Assembly: GCF_025264625.1 (NCBI RefSeq)
Contig: NZ_CP093313.1
Coordinates: 5,890,001 to 5,954,000 of the forward strand
Direction of reading: 5' to 3'
Length of the DNA stretch: 64,000 bases
Origin: Occallatibacter riparius
GTDB lineage: Bacteria > Acidobacteriota > Terriglobia > Terriglobales > Acidobacteriaceae
The stretch's first letter is position 1; every line of letters starts with the position of its first letter. Below, piece by piece: positions 49,010-57,757 of this stretch. Below the pieces are notes generated by a model. The model was not told where the DNA came from. It saw only the letters and a program-made list of their open reading frames with translations, and ran no database searches. The position numbers were made by a program, and so were the translations under genes.

Positions 49010-50632
49010 ATGAAGAAACGCTGGCTCAAGATCGTCGGTGCCGTCGCTGCCGTGTTTGTTCTTCTCCTGCTGCTCATCCCGCTATTTGTGAATGGCGAGA
49101 CCTTCCGCCCCACGGTGGAGAGCAAGCTTTCCGCAGCCCTGAACCGGAAAGTGGCCCTCGGCCATTTGTCGTTCTCGCTTTTCTCGGGGAGCCTGGTGGC
49201 GAACGATATCTCCATCTCTGACGATCCCGCATTCAGTCCGTCACCGTTCGTGAAGGCCAAGGACATCAAGATCGGCGTTGAAGTCGGCGCGCTGATCTTC
49301 AGCCGGCAGGTTCACGTAACCGGCATCACTCTGGACGAGCCATCGATTCAGCTTATCCAGAACCAGGCCGGCAAATGGAATTTCTCGTCGATTGGCGGTG
49401 CTTCGTCGCCGAAGTCGGCGAGTCCTCCTGGGGGCTCCTCGCCTGTCTCCGGAATTACCATAAGCAAACTGAAGATCAATGATGGGACTGCGACGCTGTC
49501 ATCGATTCCGGCGACTGCGAAGCCGTTCGTTTACTCCGGGGTTGACCTGAGTGCGAAGAACGTCTCCGTGGCTTCCAGCTCCCCCTTCGACCTCTCAGCC
49601 AATCTGCCCGGCAGCGGCAAGCTCAAGCTCTCGGGTACCGTTGGTCCGCTCGCGCAGGCGGATGCCTCTGAGACGCCTTTCCGAGCCAACCTGAGTGTCT
49701 CTCACCTTGATCCGGTGGCGGCCGGCATTGTGGAGCGTGATAAGGGAATCTCGACCATCGCCGACATCGATGCGCAGCTTAACTCGAATGGCCGAAACCT
49801 GAGTACTACGGGCAAGATTAAAGCTGACAAGCTCCAGCTTTCGCGGACGGGGTCGCCGGCGCCAGAACCTGTCAACGTCGACTTCAACCTCGCCAGTGAT
49901 TTGCGGGCGCGATCAGGGCGAGCAAACGATATCGCGCTCCACCTCGGCTCGGCCACCGCGCACCTTACAGGGTCGTTCCGATCGACTACGCAGGCGCCCA
50001 TTCTCGATCTGCGGCTGAATGCGCCCGGGCTGTCGGTTGACCAGCTTCAGAAGTTCCTGCCGGCATTCGGGGTGCAGGTGCCGTCGGGTTCGCAGCTCAA
50101 GGGCGGAACGCTTACGGCGAACATCGCAGTGACCGGGCCGGCGTCGGCTGCCACTATCTCGGGGCCGGTTTCGATCGATAACACGACGCTTGCGGGTTTC
50201 GATCTGGGATCGAAGATTCAGGGCCTCTCGAATGCGGGCGGAACGTCGGGTGGGACGCAGATTCAACAGGTGAAAGCTAGTGTCGATTCGAATCCGAGCG
50301 GCACGCAGATCTCGAATATCTACGGCAACCTGCCGCAGCTCGGCACGGCGACTGGCTCGGGAAGTGTGTCTCCTGCGGGCGCGCTCAATTTTCATATGGT
50401 GGCGACGTTCAACAACAACAATGTGGTGGGCAACCTGGCGAATACGGCGATGAACACGGCGGCCAGCCAGGCTAGCGGCTTCCTGGGCGGGTTGCTGGGA
50501 AAGGGCGGTTCGAAGCCAGCCCCGAGCAAGAGTAATGCGGCGCGCGGGATTCCGCTCATCATTACCGGCACCGCGACTAGCCCCAGCATCCGGGCGGATG
50601 TGGGCAGCATCGCAAAGGGATTTCTGAAGTAG
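49010..50632 (+). CDS. AsmA family protein
   Basis: A 540-residue protein beginning MKKRWLKIVGAVAAVFVLLL, a single N-terminal anchor. The AsmA signature follows: NGETFRPTVESKLSAALNRKVALG and then FSLFSGSLVANDISISDDP. The rest is a long repetitive beta-rich periplasmic part with LKLSGTVGPLAQ-type strands, consistent with the repeating beta-groove bridges of AsmA/TamB proteins that move phospholipids between membranes. It ends with a Gly/Ala-rich segment. Transcribed alone. Confidence 0.87.
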   Translation: MKKRWLKIVGAVAAVFVLLLLLIPLFVNGETFRPTVESKLSAALNRKVALGHLSFSLFSGSLVANDISISDDPAFSPSPFVKAKDIKIGVEVGALIFSRQVHVTGITLDEPSIQLIQNQAGKWNFSSIGGASSPKSASPPGGSSPVSGITISKLKINDGTATLSSIPATAKPFVYSGVDLSAKNVSVASSSPFDLSANLPGSGKLKLSGTVGPLAQADASETPFRANLSVSHLDPVAAGIVERDKGISTIADIDAQLNSNGRNLSTTGKIKADKLQLSRTGSPAPEPVNVDFNLASDLRARSGRANDIALHLGSATAHLTGSFRSTTQAPILDLRLNAPGLSVDQLQKFLPAFGVQVPSGSQLKGGTLTANIAVTGPASAATISGPVSIDNTTLAGFDLGSKIQGLSNAGGTSGGTQIQQVKASVDSNPSGTQISNIYGNLPQLGTATGSGSVSPAGALNFHMVATFNNNNVVGNLANTAMNTAASQASGFLGGLLGKGGSKPAPSKSNAARGIPLIITGTATSPSIRADVGSIAKGFLK

Positions 50633-51035
50633 GCGGGGTCCGGCTGTTTACTCGTTGTATAAGCCTTGAGCGAGAGGCTCGGGCTATGTTTTCGCCTTAT
50701 TTTCGTATTTTATTCGGGTTACGGGCGAAAACGGTTACTTTGCGGCCTCTTCGTAAGCCGCTCTTTATCAAGAGTTTATGTTTTGAATCGGACTGTAGCT
50801 GTCTATAAAAGCAAATTTAACTGTTATTTTTCTGGTTAACACCCTTGAAGATTTCGGTGAGGCAAAGCGGGAGAGGATGAGGCATCGCACACTTCAGCTC
50901 CGGGGTTATGATGCACCTGAATTGCCGGTCAGGCTGTGTTGACGGTCACAGGTCTGCGGCATCGGATGAGGTCCGGACGAGCCGTACCTGGATCGACAAA
51001 TAGTCCGCCGAACTAGACACCCGATCGCTCGAGAA
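50633..51035. other. Gap after asmA-like gene; inverted repeat only
   Basis: About 400 bp between the AsmA gene and the convergent aminotransferase. It holds a 9-bp inverted repeat GTTTTCGCC (50688-50696) / GGCGAAAAC (50724-50732) with a 27-base AT-rich loop, and an AT-rich stretch around 50800-50835. I see no gene and no recognisable RNA. Confidence 0.5.
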
Positions 51036-52397
51036 TCAGCTTTGGACGGCCAGGGCGTCGGCTATGGCGAGGTGGCGGTCTAGGGCGTCGATGCCGAAGT
51101 CCAGCTCTTCTTTCGTCACGATGAGGGGCGGGGCGATGACGAAGTGGCTCACCCAGGACTGCTGCGCGACACCGTCCGCCATCATTTTGGCGGCGATCTG
51201 ATCCACGACGAGCGGCTTGCCTTCGACCTTGTCGCGCATGGTGTTGAAGGGCTCTTTCGTGGTCCGGTTCTTCACCAGCTCGACTGCAAAGAAGAGGCCG
51301 ATGCCGTGCACATCGCCGATAGAGACGTGCTTCGTCTTCAGGCCCTCAAGCCTCTCGCGAAGATACGGCTCCATTTCTGCGGCGCGCTCGACCAGGGCGA
51401 GCCGCTGCATCTCTTCAATTGTCGCGACTGCAGGACCGAGAGTGATGGGGTGCGCCTCGTAGGTGTGGCCGTGGGAGAAGTAACGATCCTCGAAGTAGTC
51501 GGCGAGCTTCTTTGTCGTCGCACAGAGGCCCAGCGGTACATAAGCCGAGGTGATTCCTTTGGCTGTGGTGAGAATGTCGGGCTTCACATTCCAGTGATCG
51601 ACGGCAAACCATTTGCCAGTGCGGCCCCATCCGGTCATCACCTCGTCGGCGATGAGGAGTACGCTGTGGCGGTCGCAGATCTCGCGCAGCTTGGGCAGAT
51701 ACTCCGGGGGCGGGATGAGCACGCCGTTGGTGCCGACGATGGGCTCGACAAGGACGGCGGCAACGTCACCTTCGTTGCGGATCATGTGATCGATGTAATC
51801 GGCGCAGGCTATGTTGCAGCCGGGATAGGTATGGCCGATGGGGCACTTGTAGCAGTTTGTCTCCGGAGCGAAGACGAAGCCCATGCCCTTGCCTGCCGGT
51901 TCCATGGCCCAGCGGCGTAGATCGCCTGTGGCGGCGATGGAAGCGGCGGTCGATCCGTGGTAGGAGCGGTAACGCGAGATGATCTTGTTTTTGCCCGTAA
52001 CCATGCGGGCAATTTTGAAAGCCGCTTCGTTGGCGTCGGTGCCGCTGGTGGTGAAGAAGAACTTCTCCAAGCCGGCGGGCAGCAGTTCGAGCAGCTTAGC
52101 GCTGAGCCGGGCGCGCGCGTTGGTGGCATAGGCGGGGCCCATGAAGGGCAGTTCCCTTGCCTGCTCGGCAATGGATTCGATAACCCGGGGGTTCTTGTGC
52201 CCGAGGTTGACGCACATAAGCTGCGAGGACATGTCCAGGTAGCGCTTGCCCGCATCGTCAGTGAACCAGCAGCCCTCGGCGTCGACCACGTGCAGAGGCT
52301 TCCAGCCTTTCTGGAAACGCCACGTGCCGTAGTTGGTGTCGCGCGTGAGTTCGGAGATGGATTCGGCGCTGATGGAGGAGGAGGCCGGCTGGCTCAT
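51036..52397 (-). CDS. Class III aminotransferase (omega-aminotransferase type)
   Basis: A 453-residue PLP enzyme of the ornithine/omega-aminotransferase class. YLDMSSQLMCVNLGHKNPRV is near the N-terminus, FFTTSGTDANEAAFKIAR the phosphate-binding segment, and LLIADEVMTGWGRTGKWFA carries the Asp binding the pyridine nitrogen. The PLP Lys is in ILTTAKGITSAYVPLG. The best by-eye match is the taurine/beta-alanine:pyruvate branch. The substrate is uncertain. The gene is transcribed alone. Confidence 0.88.
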   Translation of the reverse strand: MSQPASSSISAESISELTRDTNYGTWRFQKGWKPLHVVDAEGCWFTDDAGKRYLDMSSQLMCVNLGHKNPRVIESIAEQARELPFMGPAYATNARARLSAKLLELLPAGLEKFFFTTSGTDANEAAFKIARMVTGKNKIISRYRSYHGSTAASIAATGDLRRWAMEPAGKGMGFVFAPETNCYKCPIGHTYPGCNIACADYIDHMIRNEGDVAAVLVEPIVGTNGVLIPPPEYLPKLREICDRHSVLLIADEVMTGWGRTGKWFAVDHWNVKPDILTTAKGITSAYVPLGLCATTKKLADYFEDRYFSHGHTYEAHPITLGPAVATIEEMQRLALVERAAEMEPYLRERLEGLKTKHVSIGDVHGIGLFFAVELVKNRTTKEPFNTMRDKVEGKPLVVDQIAAKMMADGVAQQSWVSHFVIAPPLIVTKEELDFGIDALDRHLAIADALAVQS

Positions 52398-52484
52398 AAA
52401 GCACCTCGGATAGTTAACCCAATGCTACGGCATCTGCGGCAGTGAATCCGCCATGCATTTATCCTGATGAATGGAGAGCCATCG

Positions 52485-52613
52485 ATGAGCGACGGACGCG
52501 AGGAACGCCAGGAACAGGAGTGGCGCCGCGAGCAGGAGCGGCGCAAAGACCGGGAGGATCAGACGGAGCGCTATCCGGCGGATCAGTGGCAACCGGAGCG
52601 GAAGGAATCGTAA
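52485..52613 (+). CDS. 42-residue charged hypothetical protein
   Basis: An ORF of 42 residues beginning MSDGREERQEQEWRREQERR and ending QWQPERKES. It is dominated by Arg, Glu and Gln and probably forms one long helix. A GGAGA at 52473-52477 lies 7 bases before the ATG, and a hairpin terminator follows at 52670, so it has the layout of a real gene. No family recognised. Confidence 0.5.
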   Translation: MSDGREERQEQEWRREQERRKDREDQTERYPADQWQPERKES

Positions 52614-52669
52614 GAACGGAGCTGCGCTTCCGTTTTAGCCGTTGCCGACGCAAGGTTTATGCAAAAGAG

Positions 52670-52700
52670 AGCCCCCGGGAGACCGGGGGCTTCTGTGTTT
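52670..52700. terminator. Bidirectional terminator between small ORF and clpC
   Basis: A 9-bp stem AGCCCCCGG (52670-52678) / CCGGGGGCT (52683-52691) with a GAGA loop. It is followed by TCTGTGTTT on the plus strand and by CTCTTTTG on the minus strand. It lies between the convergent 42-residue ORF and clpC. Confidence 0.8.
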
Positions 52701-52715
52701 GAGTTGAAACTCCGC

Positions 52716-55181
52716 TTATGCCGAGTAGAGGAGAATGCCAGCGGCCTTCTCTTCGCTGCCCGTGTCTTCCGGACGAACCGGACGATAGAACAACTGGTTG
52801 CTCTCGAGATAGACCTCGAGGAACGCCGGCCGGTCGGGAATGTGCCCGGCGATGAGGGCTTCCGAGAGCGGGTCTTCGACGTAGCGCTGGAGAGCGCGGC
52901 GGAGGGGGCGAGCCCCGTAGCTGCGGTCGACCAGGGTCTTATCGAGAATCCACTTCTTGGCGTCCTCGGTGACCGAGATGGTAATGGCCTTCTGCGCCAG
53001 GTTGGCGTTGAGCTGCTGCACGAGCAGTTCGACGATCTGGATCAGGTCGGCGTCGTTGAGCGACTGGAAGAGGATCACCTCGTCGAGACGGTTGAGGAAC
53101 TCGGGGTTGAACGTCTTCTTGACTTCGTTCTTGACCAGTTCTTCGACCTTCTCGCTGACCAGGTCGTCGCGATCGGACTGGAACCCGAGGCCCTGCTTCT
53201 TCTGCAGATGGCGGGCGCCGATGTTGGACGTCATGATCAGGATCGTGTTCTTGAAGTCGACCGTGTTGCCGAGGCCGTCGGTCAACTGGCCGTCTTCAAA
53301 CACCTGCAAGAGCAGGTTGAACACATCCGGGTGCGCCTTTTCGATTTCGTCGAGGAGGACCACCGAGTAGGGCGAGCGCTTGACACGTTCGGTCAATTGC
53401 CCGCCTTCCTCGTAGCCCACGTATCCCGGAGGCGAACCGATCAGCTTCGACACCGAGTGCTTTTCCATGAACTCCGACATATCGAAACGGATCAGCGCCT
53501 TGTCCGAACCGAAGAGGAACTGCGCCAAGGTGCGCGCCATTTCCGTCTTGCCGACGCCCGTGGGTCCGAGGAACAGGAAGCTGCCAATCGGGCGATGCGG
53601 CGACTTGAGACCAGCGCGGCTGCGGCGGATGGCACGGGCGAGGGCCGAGATGGCCTTCTCCTGCGAGATCACGCGCTTGTGGAGCTCTTCCTCCACGCGC
53701 AGCAGCTTTTGCGTTTCTTCTTCCTTGATGCTGGTGACCGGAACGCCCGTCCAGCGGCTGACGACATCTTCGATGTCTTCGCGGCCGACGATGCCGGCAG
53801 CCGAGTCATCGAGGTGATACTTGTCGCGGAGGGCGCGCAGGGTTTCGCGTTCTTTGCGTTCTTCGTCCGAGTAGAACCGGGCCTTCTCAAACTCGTGGTT
53901 GGCGATGGCCGAATCCATGCGGTGGACGATGAACTTGATCCGCTTCTGGACTTCGGTGATCTCCTCAGGCAGCGAGGTCTGGCGCAACTTGACGCGCGCA
54001 CCTGCTTCGTCGATGAGGTCGATAGCCTTGTCCGGAAGGAAGCGGTCGGGGATGTAGCGGTTGGAGTGCGACACGGCAAACTCGATAGCCGCATCGGTGT
54101 AGCTGACCGCGTGGAACTTTTCGTAACGGTCCTTGATGCCCATGATGATCTTGATGGCATCGGCCTCGTTGGGAGGCGGTACCTTTACGGCCTGGAAGCG
54201 GCGCTCGAGCGAGCGGTCCTTTTCGATGGACTTGCGATATTCGCCCGGCGTGGTTGCGCCGATGCACTGAATTTCGCCGCGAGAGAGGGCGGGTTTGAGG
54301 ATGTTGGCGGCGTCGAGCGAGCCCTCGGCCGATCCAGCGCCCACGAGCGTGTGCAGCTCGTCGATGAAGATGATGGAATTCTGATTCTCCATCAGCTCTT
54401 TCATGATGGTCTTGAGGCGCTCTTCAAACTGGCCGCGGTATTTGGTGCCGGCCACGATCAGCGACAGGTCGAGCGCGAGGACGCGCTTGTCCGCCAGGAA
54501 CGTGGGCACTTCGCCATCAGCGATGCGCTGGGCGAGGCCCTCGACGATGGCCGTCTTGCCGACACCGGGTTCGCCGATGAGCACCGGGTTGTTCTTGGTG
54601 CGGCGGCACAGGATTTGAATGACGCGCTCCAGTTCGCCGTCGCGGCCTACCAGAGGATCAAGCTGGGCGTCCATGGCGGCCTGGGTGAGGTCGCGGCTGA
54701 ACTCAGCCAGCAGGCTCGACTCGCGCTGACGCTGCTGTTGCGGCGCCTTCTCTTGCGTGACGCGGGCAAGCTCGTCGCGAATCTGCGCCAGCTTGAGGCC
54801 GCGCTCCTGCAGAATCTCTGAGGCAAAGCACTTCTCTTCCCTGAGCAGACCAAGCAGAAGATGTTCCGTGCCAATGTGCTTGTGTCCCAGCCGCTCCGCT
54901 TCTTCCGCGGCATACGCCAGAACCCGTTTGCATTCATTGGAAAGCGGCAGATCGACCGAGGTTGAAACCTTCTCGCGAATCGTCGTGTGAGCTTCGATCT
55001 GCTTGCGGATCGACTCCACCGAGGCGTGCGAGCGCAGGAAACGGTTGGTCAGCGCCTTATCTTCGCGCAGCAGACCAAGCAGCAGGTGCTCGGTTTCGAT
55101 ATAGGGCGAGCCGAACTGGCTGGCCTCATACCGCGCGAAGAAGATCACGCGTCGCGCCTTCTCCGTATAGCGTTCGAACAT
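52716..55181 (-). CDS. clpC: Clp protease ATP-binding subunit ClpC
   Basis: An 821-residue Hsp100 unfoldase that feeds substrates to ClpP. Two Clp-N repeats (~1-145: IETEHLLLGLLREDKAL and IGTEHLLLGLLREEKCF) are followed by the first AAA+ domain with GEPGVGKTAIVEGLAQRI. A middle region contains a UVR-like FEKARFYSDEERKERE. The second AAA+ domain has FLGPTGVGKTEMARTLAQFLF. The UVR-like segment favours ClpC over ClpA. GGGAG lies 6 bases before the ATG. No mcsAB or ctsR genes are adjacent. Length is normal. Confidence 0.96.
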   Translation of the reverse strand: MFERYTEKARRVIFFARYEASQFGSPYIETEHLLLGLLREDKALTNRFLRSHASVESIRKQIEAHTTIREKVSTSVDLPLSNECKRVLAYAAEEAERLGHKHIGTEHLLLGLLREEKCFASEILQERGLKLAQIRDELARVTQEKAPQQQRQRESSLLAEFSRDLTQAAMDAQLDPLVGRDGELERVIQILCRRTKNNPVLIGEPGVGKTAIVEGLAQRIADGEVPTFLADKRVLALDLSLIVAGTKYRGQFEERLKTIMKELMENQNSIIFIDELHTLVGAGSAEGSLDAANILKPALSRGEIQCIGATTPGEYRKSIEKDRSLERRFQAVKVPPPNEADAIKIIMGIKDRYEKFHAVSYTDAAIEFAVSHSNRYIPDRFLPDKAIDLIDEAGARVKLRQTSLPEEITEVQKRIKFIVHRMDSAIANHEFEKARFYSDEERKERETLRALRDKYHLDDSAAGIVGREDIEDVVSRWTGVPVTSIKEEETQKLLRVEEELHKRVISQEKAISALARAIRRSRAGLKSPHRPIGSFLFLGPTGVGKTEMARTLAQFLFGSDKALIRFDMSEFMEKHSVSKLIGSPPGYVGYEEGGQLTERVKRSPYSVVLLDEIEKAHPDVFNLLLQVFEDGQLTDGLGNTVDFKNTILIMTSNIGARHLQKKQGLGFQSDRDDLVSEKVEELVKNEVKKTFNPEFLNRLDEVILFQSLNDADLIQIVELLVQQLNANLAQKAITISVTEDAKKWILDKTLVDRSYGARPLRRALQRYVEDPLSEALIAGHIPDRPAFLEVYLESNQLFYRPVRPEDTGSEEKAAGILLYSA

Positions 55182-55479
55182 GGTGTTCTCCCTTAATCAG
55201 GCTATTCGGCTGGTGTGGTTGTCCGGTTCACTGAAGTTTATCCGGCTTCAACCCGCCCGTCGCGCCTGCCGTAAAACTATGCCTCCCGAGGCTCCGACAA
55301 ATACTAGCCTGCCGCGGAACGGCCCTTTGGGATGGTTCCGGAAGGTTCTCCGATCGCCCCGAACGATTTACTGTTCCTGAGCTTCCATCCAACCAATCGG
55401 CCTGGTTGGGGATTCAAAATGCCAAGCCGTATTGCCCCATACAGTATGAGACTCATTTTGAGCCCATAACGCTGCTTTT
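55182..55479. other. clpC upstream region
   Basis: About 300 bp between the clpC start and the stop of the LolD-like gene on the same strand. It should hold the clpC promoter. I see no CtsR- or CIRCE-like repeat and no gene. Confidence 0.4.
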
Positions 55480-56274
55480 TCAGGACCCGAATTCCGGTCC
55501 CGGGTTGCTGTGGACGTTCGATGCTGCGGAATCGTCAGCCAGCCGACCGTGTTCCAGGCGCAATACCCGCGAACATCGCCCCGCCAGTTCCATGTTGTGC
55601 GTTACCAGGATGGAAGTGAGTCCGTGACTGGTGTGAATGCGTTGAATGAGGTCAAAGACCTGCCGGGCCGTGGATTCGTCCAGGTCGCCCGTGGGCTCAT
55701 CGGCCAGCAGGAGCCGGGGTTGGTTGACTAGTGCGCGTGCGAGCGCAACGCGCTGCTGCTCGCCGCCTGAAAGCTCGCCCGGCCGGTGGTCCCGGCGATC
55801 GTCGAGGCCCACTTCGCGCAGCCATCCGGCTGCAGCGTCCATCGCTTCCCGCTTCCCCTCCCCGCGCGCCAGCAATGGCATCGCCACGTTCTCCTGCGCC
55901 GTGAACTCGGGCAGAAGATAGTGGAACTGCCATACGTAGCCGATTTCGCGATTGCGGAAGGCCGAGGCCTGCCGGGGAGTGAGCGTTGCCACGTTGGTTG
56001 AGGCGCAGTATACAGTTCCCGCGGAAGGCGCATCAAGCGCCCCGAGCATGTGCAAAAGTGTGCTTTTTCCAGCGCCTGACTGGCCCATGATGGCAACCAG
56101 TTCTCCTGTCATCACTTGGAAGCTCAGGTCGCGGAAAAGCGTCAAGGAACCGCGGGCGGTCTTGTAAGTTTTTTCCAGATTTACGACTTCAACGATCGGT
56201 CCAGCAGCCCGCGAGTTCGGGTCCCGCTGAGAGCGGGTGTCCGTTGCGGCAGCCGCTGAGGAAGGTTTTGTCAT
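55480..56274 (-). CDS. LolD-like ABC transporter ATPase
   Basis: A 264-residue ATPase of the LolD/MacB class. Walker A is GQSGAGKSTLLHMLG, the signature LSGGEQQRVALARAL, Walker B LLLADEPTGDLDEST. FRNREIGYVWQFHYLLPEFTAQENV is characteristic of LolD. LolD partners LolC/LolE to release lipoproteins to the outer membrane, but no permease gene is next to it, so its partner is encoded elsewhere. It diverges from nhaA. Confidence 0.88.
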   Translation of the reverse strand: MTKPSSAAAATDTRSQRDPNSRAAGPIVEVVNLEKTYKTARGSLTLFRDLSFQVMTGELVAIMGQSGAGKSTLLHMLGALDAPSAGTVYCASTNVATLTPRQASAFRNREIGYVWQFHYLLPEFTAQENVAMPLLARGEGKREAMDAAAGWLREVGLDDRRDHRPGELSGGEQQRVALARALVNQPRLLLADEPTGDLDESTARQVFDLIQRIHTSHGLTSILVTHNMELAGRCSRVLRLEHGRLADDSAASNVHSNPGPEFGS

Positions 56275-56380
56275 CCCTTCAAGCTATTTTAACGTGCCAC
56301 GCGCCGGTGGCTGCGAGCCATCGCGGCAAACTGGCACTAATGCCAGTCCGCCAACCCCTTCTGTGGCTGTAGCTTGAACC

Positions 56381-57757
56381 ATGGAGCCACCCGTGATCGC
56401 TGCGCCTGACCGAGAAGTTCCGAGCAGCCCTATCCAGCTCATCACGAGCCCCTTCACTCGTTTCGCCAAAATGGAGGCCGCGAGCGGCATTGTTCTGCTG
56501 GCCAGCACAATAGCTGCGCTGGTCTGGTCCAACTCGCCATGGGAGCACAGCTACCACACCCTGCTTGAAACGCCGCTGACGGTCGGATTCGGGAAGTTCG
56601 TGGTGACGGAGAATCGTCATCACTGGATCAACGACGGCCTCATGTCGCTGTTCTTCTTCCTGGTTGGGCTCGAAATCAAGCGCGAGTTTCTGGTGGGCGA
56701 ACTGTCGTCACTGCGAAGGGCGGCATTTCCGTTCCTCGCTGCGCTTGGGGGATTGATTGTTCCTGCGATCCTCTTCCTCTCCGTCGCCCGCGATCCTCAG
56801 CTTCATCGTGGATGGGCTATTCCGATCTCTACCGATATTGCATTCACGCTCGGCCTGCTGGCGGTGCTCGGCCGCCGGATACCTGTCGCGTTGCGCGTAT
56901 TCGTCACGGCCCTGGCTATCGTCGACGACATTTTTGCCGTGGCCATCATCGCCATGTTCTACACCAGTCAGATTGACTATTTGAGCTTGGGGATGGCGAT
57001 CGGCGGCGTCCTCGTGTCGCTGGTGGCCAATGTTTTAGGGGTGCGCAAGCCCACGGTATACGCCGTCATTGGCGTTGCGGTCTGGTGGGCCGTGCTGAAC
57101 TCCGGCGTGCACGCGACCATTGCGGGAATTCTGCTGGCCTTTACCATTCCGGCACGCAATTTTCTCGACAAAGACCAGTTCGTGGGGCAGAGCGAGTGGC
57201 TGCTCGCGCGGCTGAAAGAGGCGCGGCCCGGGTCGTTTGAGGAGCACTCGATTCTTCACACGCTGGAGAAGAAAGCGGAGATGGCCGATTCGCCGCTGCA
57301 CCGCATCGAGCACGGGCTTCAGCCCTGGATCAGCTTCCTCGTGATGCCGCTCTTCGCGCTGGCGAATGCAGGGGTGGATGTGAGGCACAACCTGAGCGCA
57401 GGCCTCACTCACCCTGTGGGAATCGGAATTATTGTGGGCCTGTTCCTGGGGAAGCCCGTAGGCATCTCGTTGTTGTCGTTTGCGGCCGCGAAGACGGGGC
57501 TCGCTCAGCCTCCTGCAAGCGTGGCGTGGCGCCAGATGTTCGGGGCGGCATGCCTTTGCGGAATCGGTTTCACGATGTCGCTGTTCGTTGCGGGCTTGGC
57601 CTTTGATGACGACGGAATGCTGAGCATCACCAAGATCGCCATCCTCGCGGCGTCGGTTCTCTCCGGAGCGGCGGGCGCCTTCATACTCGCAACGAGTAAA
57701 GCTAGTTCCACCGCAGATGAGGCGGATAACCTCGGCCATGCGGCGAAAGAAGCCTAG
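56381..57757 (+). CDS. nhaA: Na+/H+ antiporter NhaA
   Basis: A 458-residue antiporter with about 12 helices. HHWINDGLMSLFFFLVGLEIKREFLVGEL is the diagnostic NhaA segment in helices 2-3 (given in part: NDGLMSLFFFLVGLEIKRE). The ion-binding Asp pair is in FVTALAIVDDIFAVAII. FTLGLLAVLGRRIP and the later LCGIGFTMSLFVAGLAF are also conserved. It exports Na+ in exchange for protons to regulate pH and sodium. The hydrophilic C-terminal tail is longer than in the E. coli protein. Confidence 0.95.
   Translation: MEPPVIAAPDREVPSSPIQLITSPFTRFAKMEAASGIVLLASTIAALVWSNSPWEHSYHTLLETPLTVGFGKFVVTENRHHWINDGLMSLFFFLVGLEIKREFLVGELSSLRRAAFPFLAALGGLIVPAILFLSVARDPQLHRGWAIPISTDIAFTLGLLAVLGRRIPVALRVFVTALAIVDDIFAVAIIAMFYTSQIDYLSLGMAIGGVLVSLVANVLGVRKPTVYAVIGVAVWWAVLNSGVHATIAGILLAFTIPARNFLDKDQFVGQSEWLLARLKEARPGSFEEHSILHTLEKKAEMADSPLHRIEHGLQPWISFLVMPLFALANAGVDVRHNLSAGLTHPVGIGIIVGLFLGKPVGISLLSFAAAKTGLAQPPASVAWRQMFGAACLCGIGFTMSLFVAGLAFDDDGMLSITKIAILAASVLSGAAGAFILATSKASSTADEADNLGHAAKEA

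Noticed and set aside
50633..51035. tRNA or small RNA in the gap after the AsmA gene
   Set aside because: No cloverleaf or conserved T-loop could be found by eye; only an AT-rich loop within a 9-bp inverted repeat.
52659..54821. A 720-residue open frame on the plus strand
   Set aside because: It lies wholly antisense to clpC, whose two AAA+ domains are fully conserved; long antisense frames are usual in GC-rich DNA.
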